NCBI GenBank assembly: GCA_038831005.1
Contig: JAWBKZ010000004.1
Coordinates: 1-64,000 of the forward strand
Source: Ignisphaera sp.
Lineage (GTDB): Archaea > Thermoproteota > Thermoprotei_A > Sulfolobales > Ignisphaeraceae
Length of the DNA stretch: 64,000 bases
Reading direction: 5' to 3'
Shown here piece after piece: positions 63,589-64,000 of this stretch (the stretch's first letter is position 1; the number at the start of each line of letters is the position of its first letter). The position numbers were made by a program, and so were the translations under genes. The notes below the pieces were generated by a model that saw only the letters and a program-made list of their open reading frames with translations, searched no databases and was not told the origin of the DNA.

Positions 63589-64000
63589 TCACAATCGTTC
63601 AAGAGCTGTATCCAGAAACTCGATAATATCTATGATCTATGATCTCTAGATTATACTCTGAAGCTACTTTACAAAATACTCCTACACAATATGGACCGAT
63701 ATAATAAGCTTCTTTACTCCTATACTAGTCGCTTCCTCGAGACGTCTTCTAGAGTTAAGAGCTAACTGTGGAAATGTAAATATAATACCTCCTCCTGAAC
63801 CACAACAATATGTATTAAGCTTATTTCTAGGCATTTCTACTATTTCTGTTCCAACAGCCTCAAATAACTCACGAGGCTGATTCTGAATGTGAAAAGACAT
63901 TAATGCATCGTGTAATGTTGCAAGGATCATTATATGAGACCTTAACCCTTAACTTCTTTAACCTGCCCTTTTAATCCTCTCGATAATAGGTTCTATGAAC
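63589..64000 (-). pseudogene. decayed CCG-domain Fe-S protein (GlcF/HdrD-type), cut by the window end
   Basis: The CCG-domain pattern can be followed through frame changes: KVSYNDPCNITR (about 63950), PRELFEAVGTEIVEMPRNKL, then NTYCCGSGGGIIFTFPQLAL with the Cys-Cys-Gly motif. GPYCVGVFCKVASEYNLEII and FLDTALERL follow at the end. Such domains bind noncubane [4Fe-4S] clusters in heterodisulfide reductase and glycolate oxidase subunits. Together with the FAD-oxidase relic immediately downstream it was a two-gene oxidase operon. Its 5' part lies beyond the window; at least two frame breaks are inside it. Confidence 0.75.

Overview
The window is AT-rich chromosomal DNA of a crenarchaeon, most likely a hyperthermophile of the Desulfurococcales type. 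Ignisphaera is my best guess, but I could not test it. The evidence is an unmistakable Cren7 chromatin protein (46280-46468), a crenarchaeal-order ribosomal protein cluster (53958-62584), GPN-loop GTPase, archaeal M29 aminopeptidase, TldD and HtpX families, GGTGA-type ribosome binding sites, TATA-box promoters and frequent GTG/TTG starts. I see no tRNA, rRNA, CRISPR array, insertion sequence or phage gene.

Layout. 1-3000 is gene-poor: one small DUF4405-like membrane protein and a decayed biotin protein ligase. 3005-10499 is a surface-glycan locus: three glycosyltransferases, then RmlA, an epimerase-type SDR, RmlD and RmlC for dTDP-L-rhamnose. 10597-18080 is mostly decaying DNA: a frameshifted secreted alkaline phosphatase with a dockerin tail, an RNA-ligase-like relic, an ABC-ATPase relic and unidentified remnants. 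Intact islands within it are a Gfo/Idh/MocA oxidoreductase and a Trm112-like zinc protein. 17619-19206 holds two divergent orphan genes, followed by a GC-rich island (about 19181-19380) that looks like a structured RNA.

19415-52436 is a normal, dense housekeeping region. It contains radical SAM enzymes (SplB-like, MoaA, B12-binding), M29 aminopeptidase, DNA alkyltransferase, a threonine-synthase homologue that has lost its PLP lysine and gained a winged helix, biotin carboxylase, an asparaginase-type Ntn hydrolase, GPN GTPase, a MraY/Alg7-type transferase, an HDAC-family deacetylase, and a DUF47/PiT phosphate uptake pair divergent from a cation efflux gene. It continues with alcohol dehydrogenases, HtpX, tandem UPF0047 proteins, PfkB kinase, a PhoU-type regulator, Cren7, a dUTPase-family protein, TldD and ferredoxin. 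A membrane glycosyltransferase (52480-53721) precedes the ribosomal cluster.

53958-62584 is a compact run of 18 genes from uL22 to uL15, including RNase P subunit Rpp29 and the short uS14. The usual upstream L3-L4-L23-L2-S19 and downstream SecY genes are not adjacent. 62873-64000 holds two consecutive decayed genes, a CCG-domain Fe-S protein and an FAD-linked oxidase, which formed an operon on the minus strand.

Main themes. (1) Many relics remain readable by joining frames. (2) The best candidates for undescribed biology are the PLP-lysine-less threonine synthase/HTH fusion, the GC-rich RNA-like island with its 16-bp flanking inverted repeat, and a duplicated 16-bp palindrome between the phosphate transporter and the cation efflux gene. 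All functional statements come from motif recognition by eye; no database search was run.
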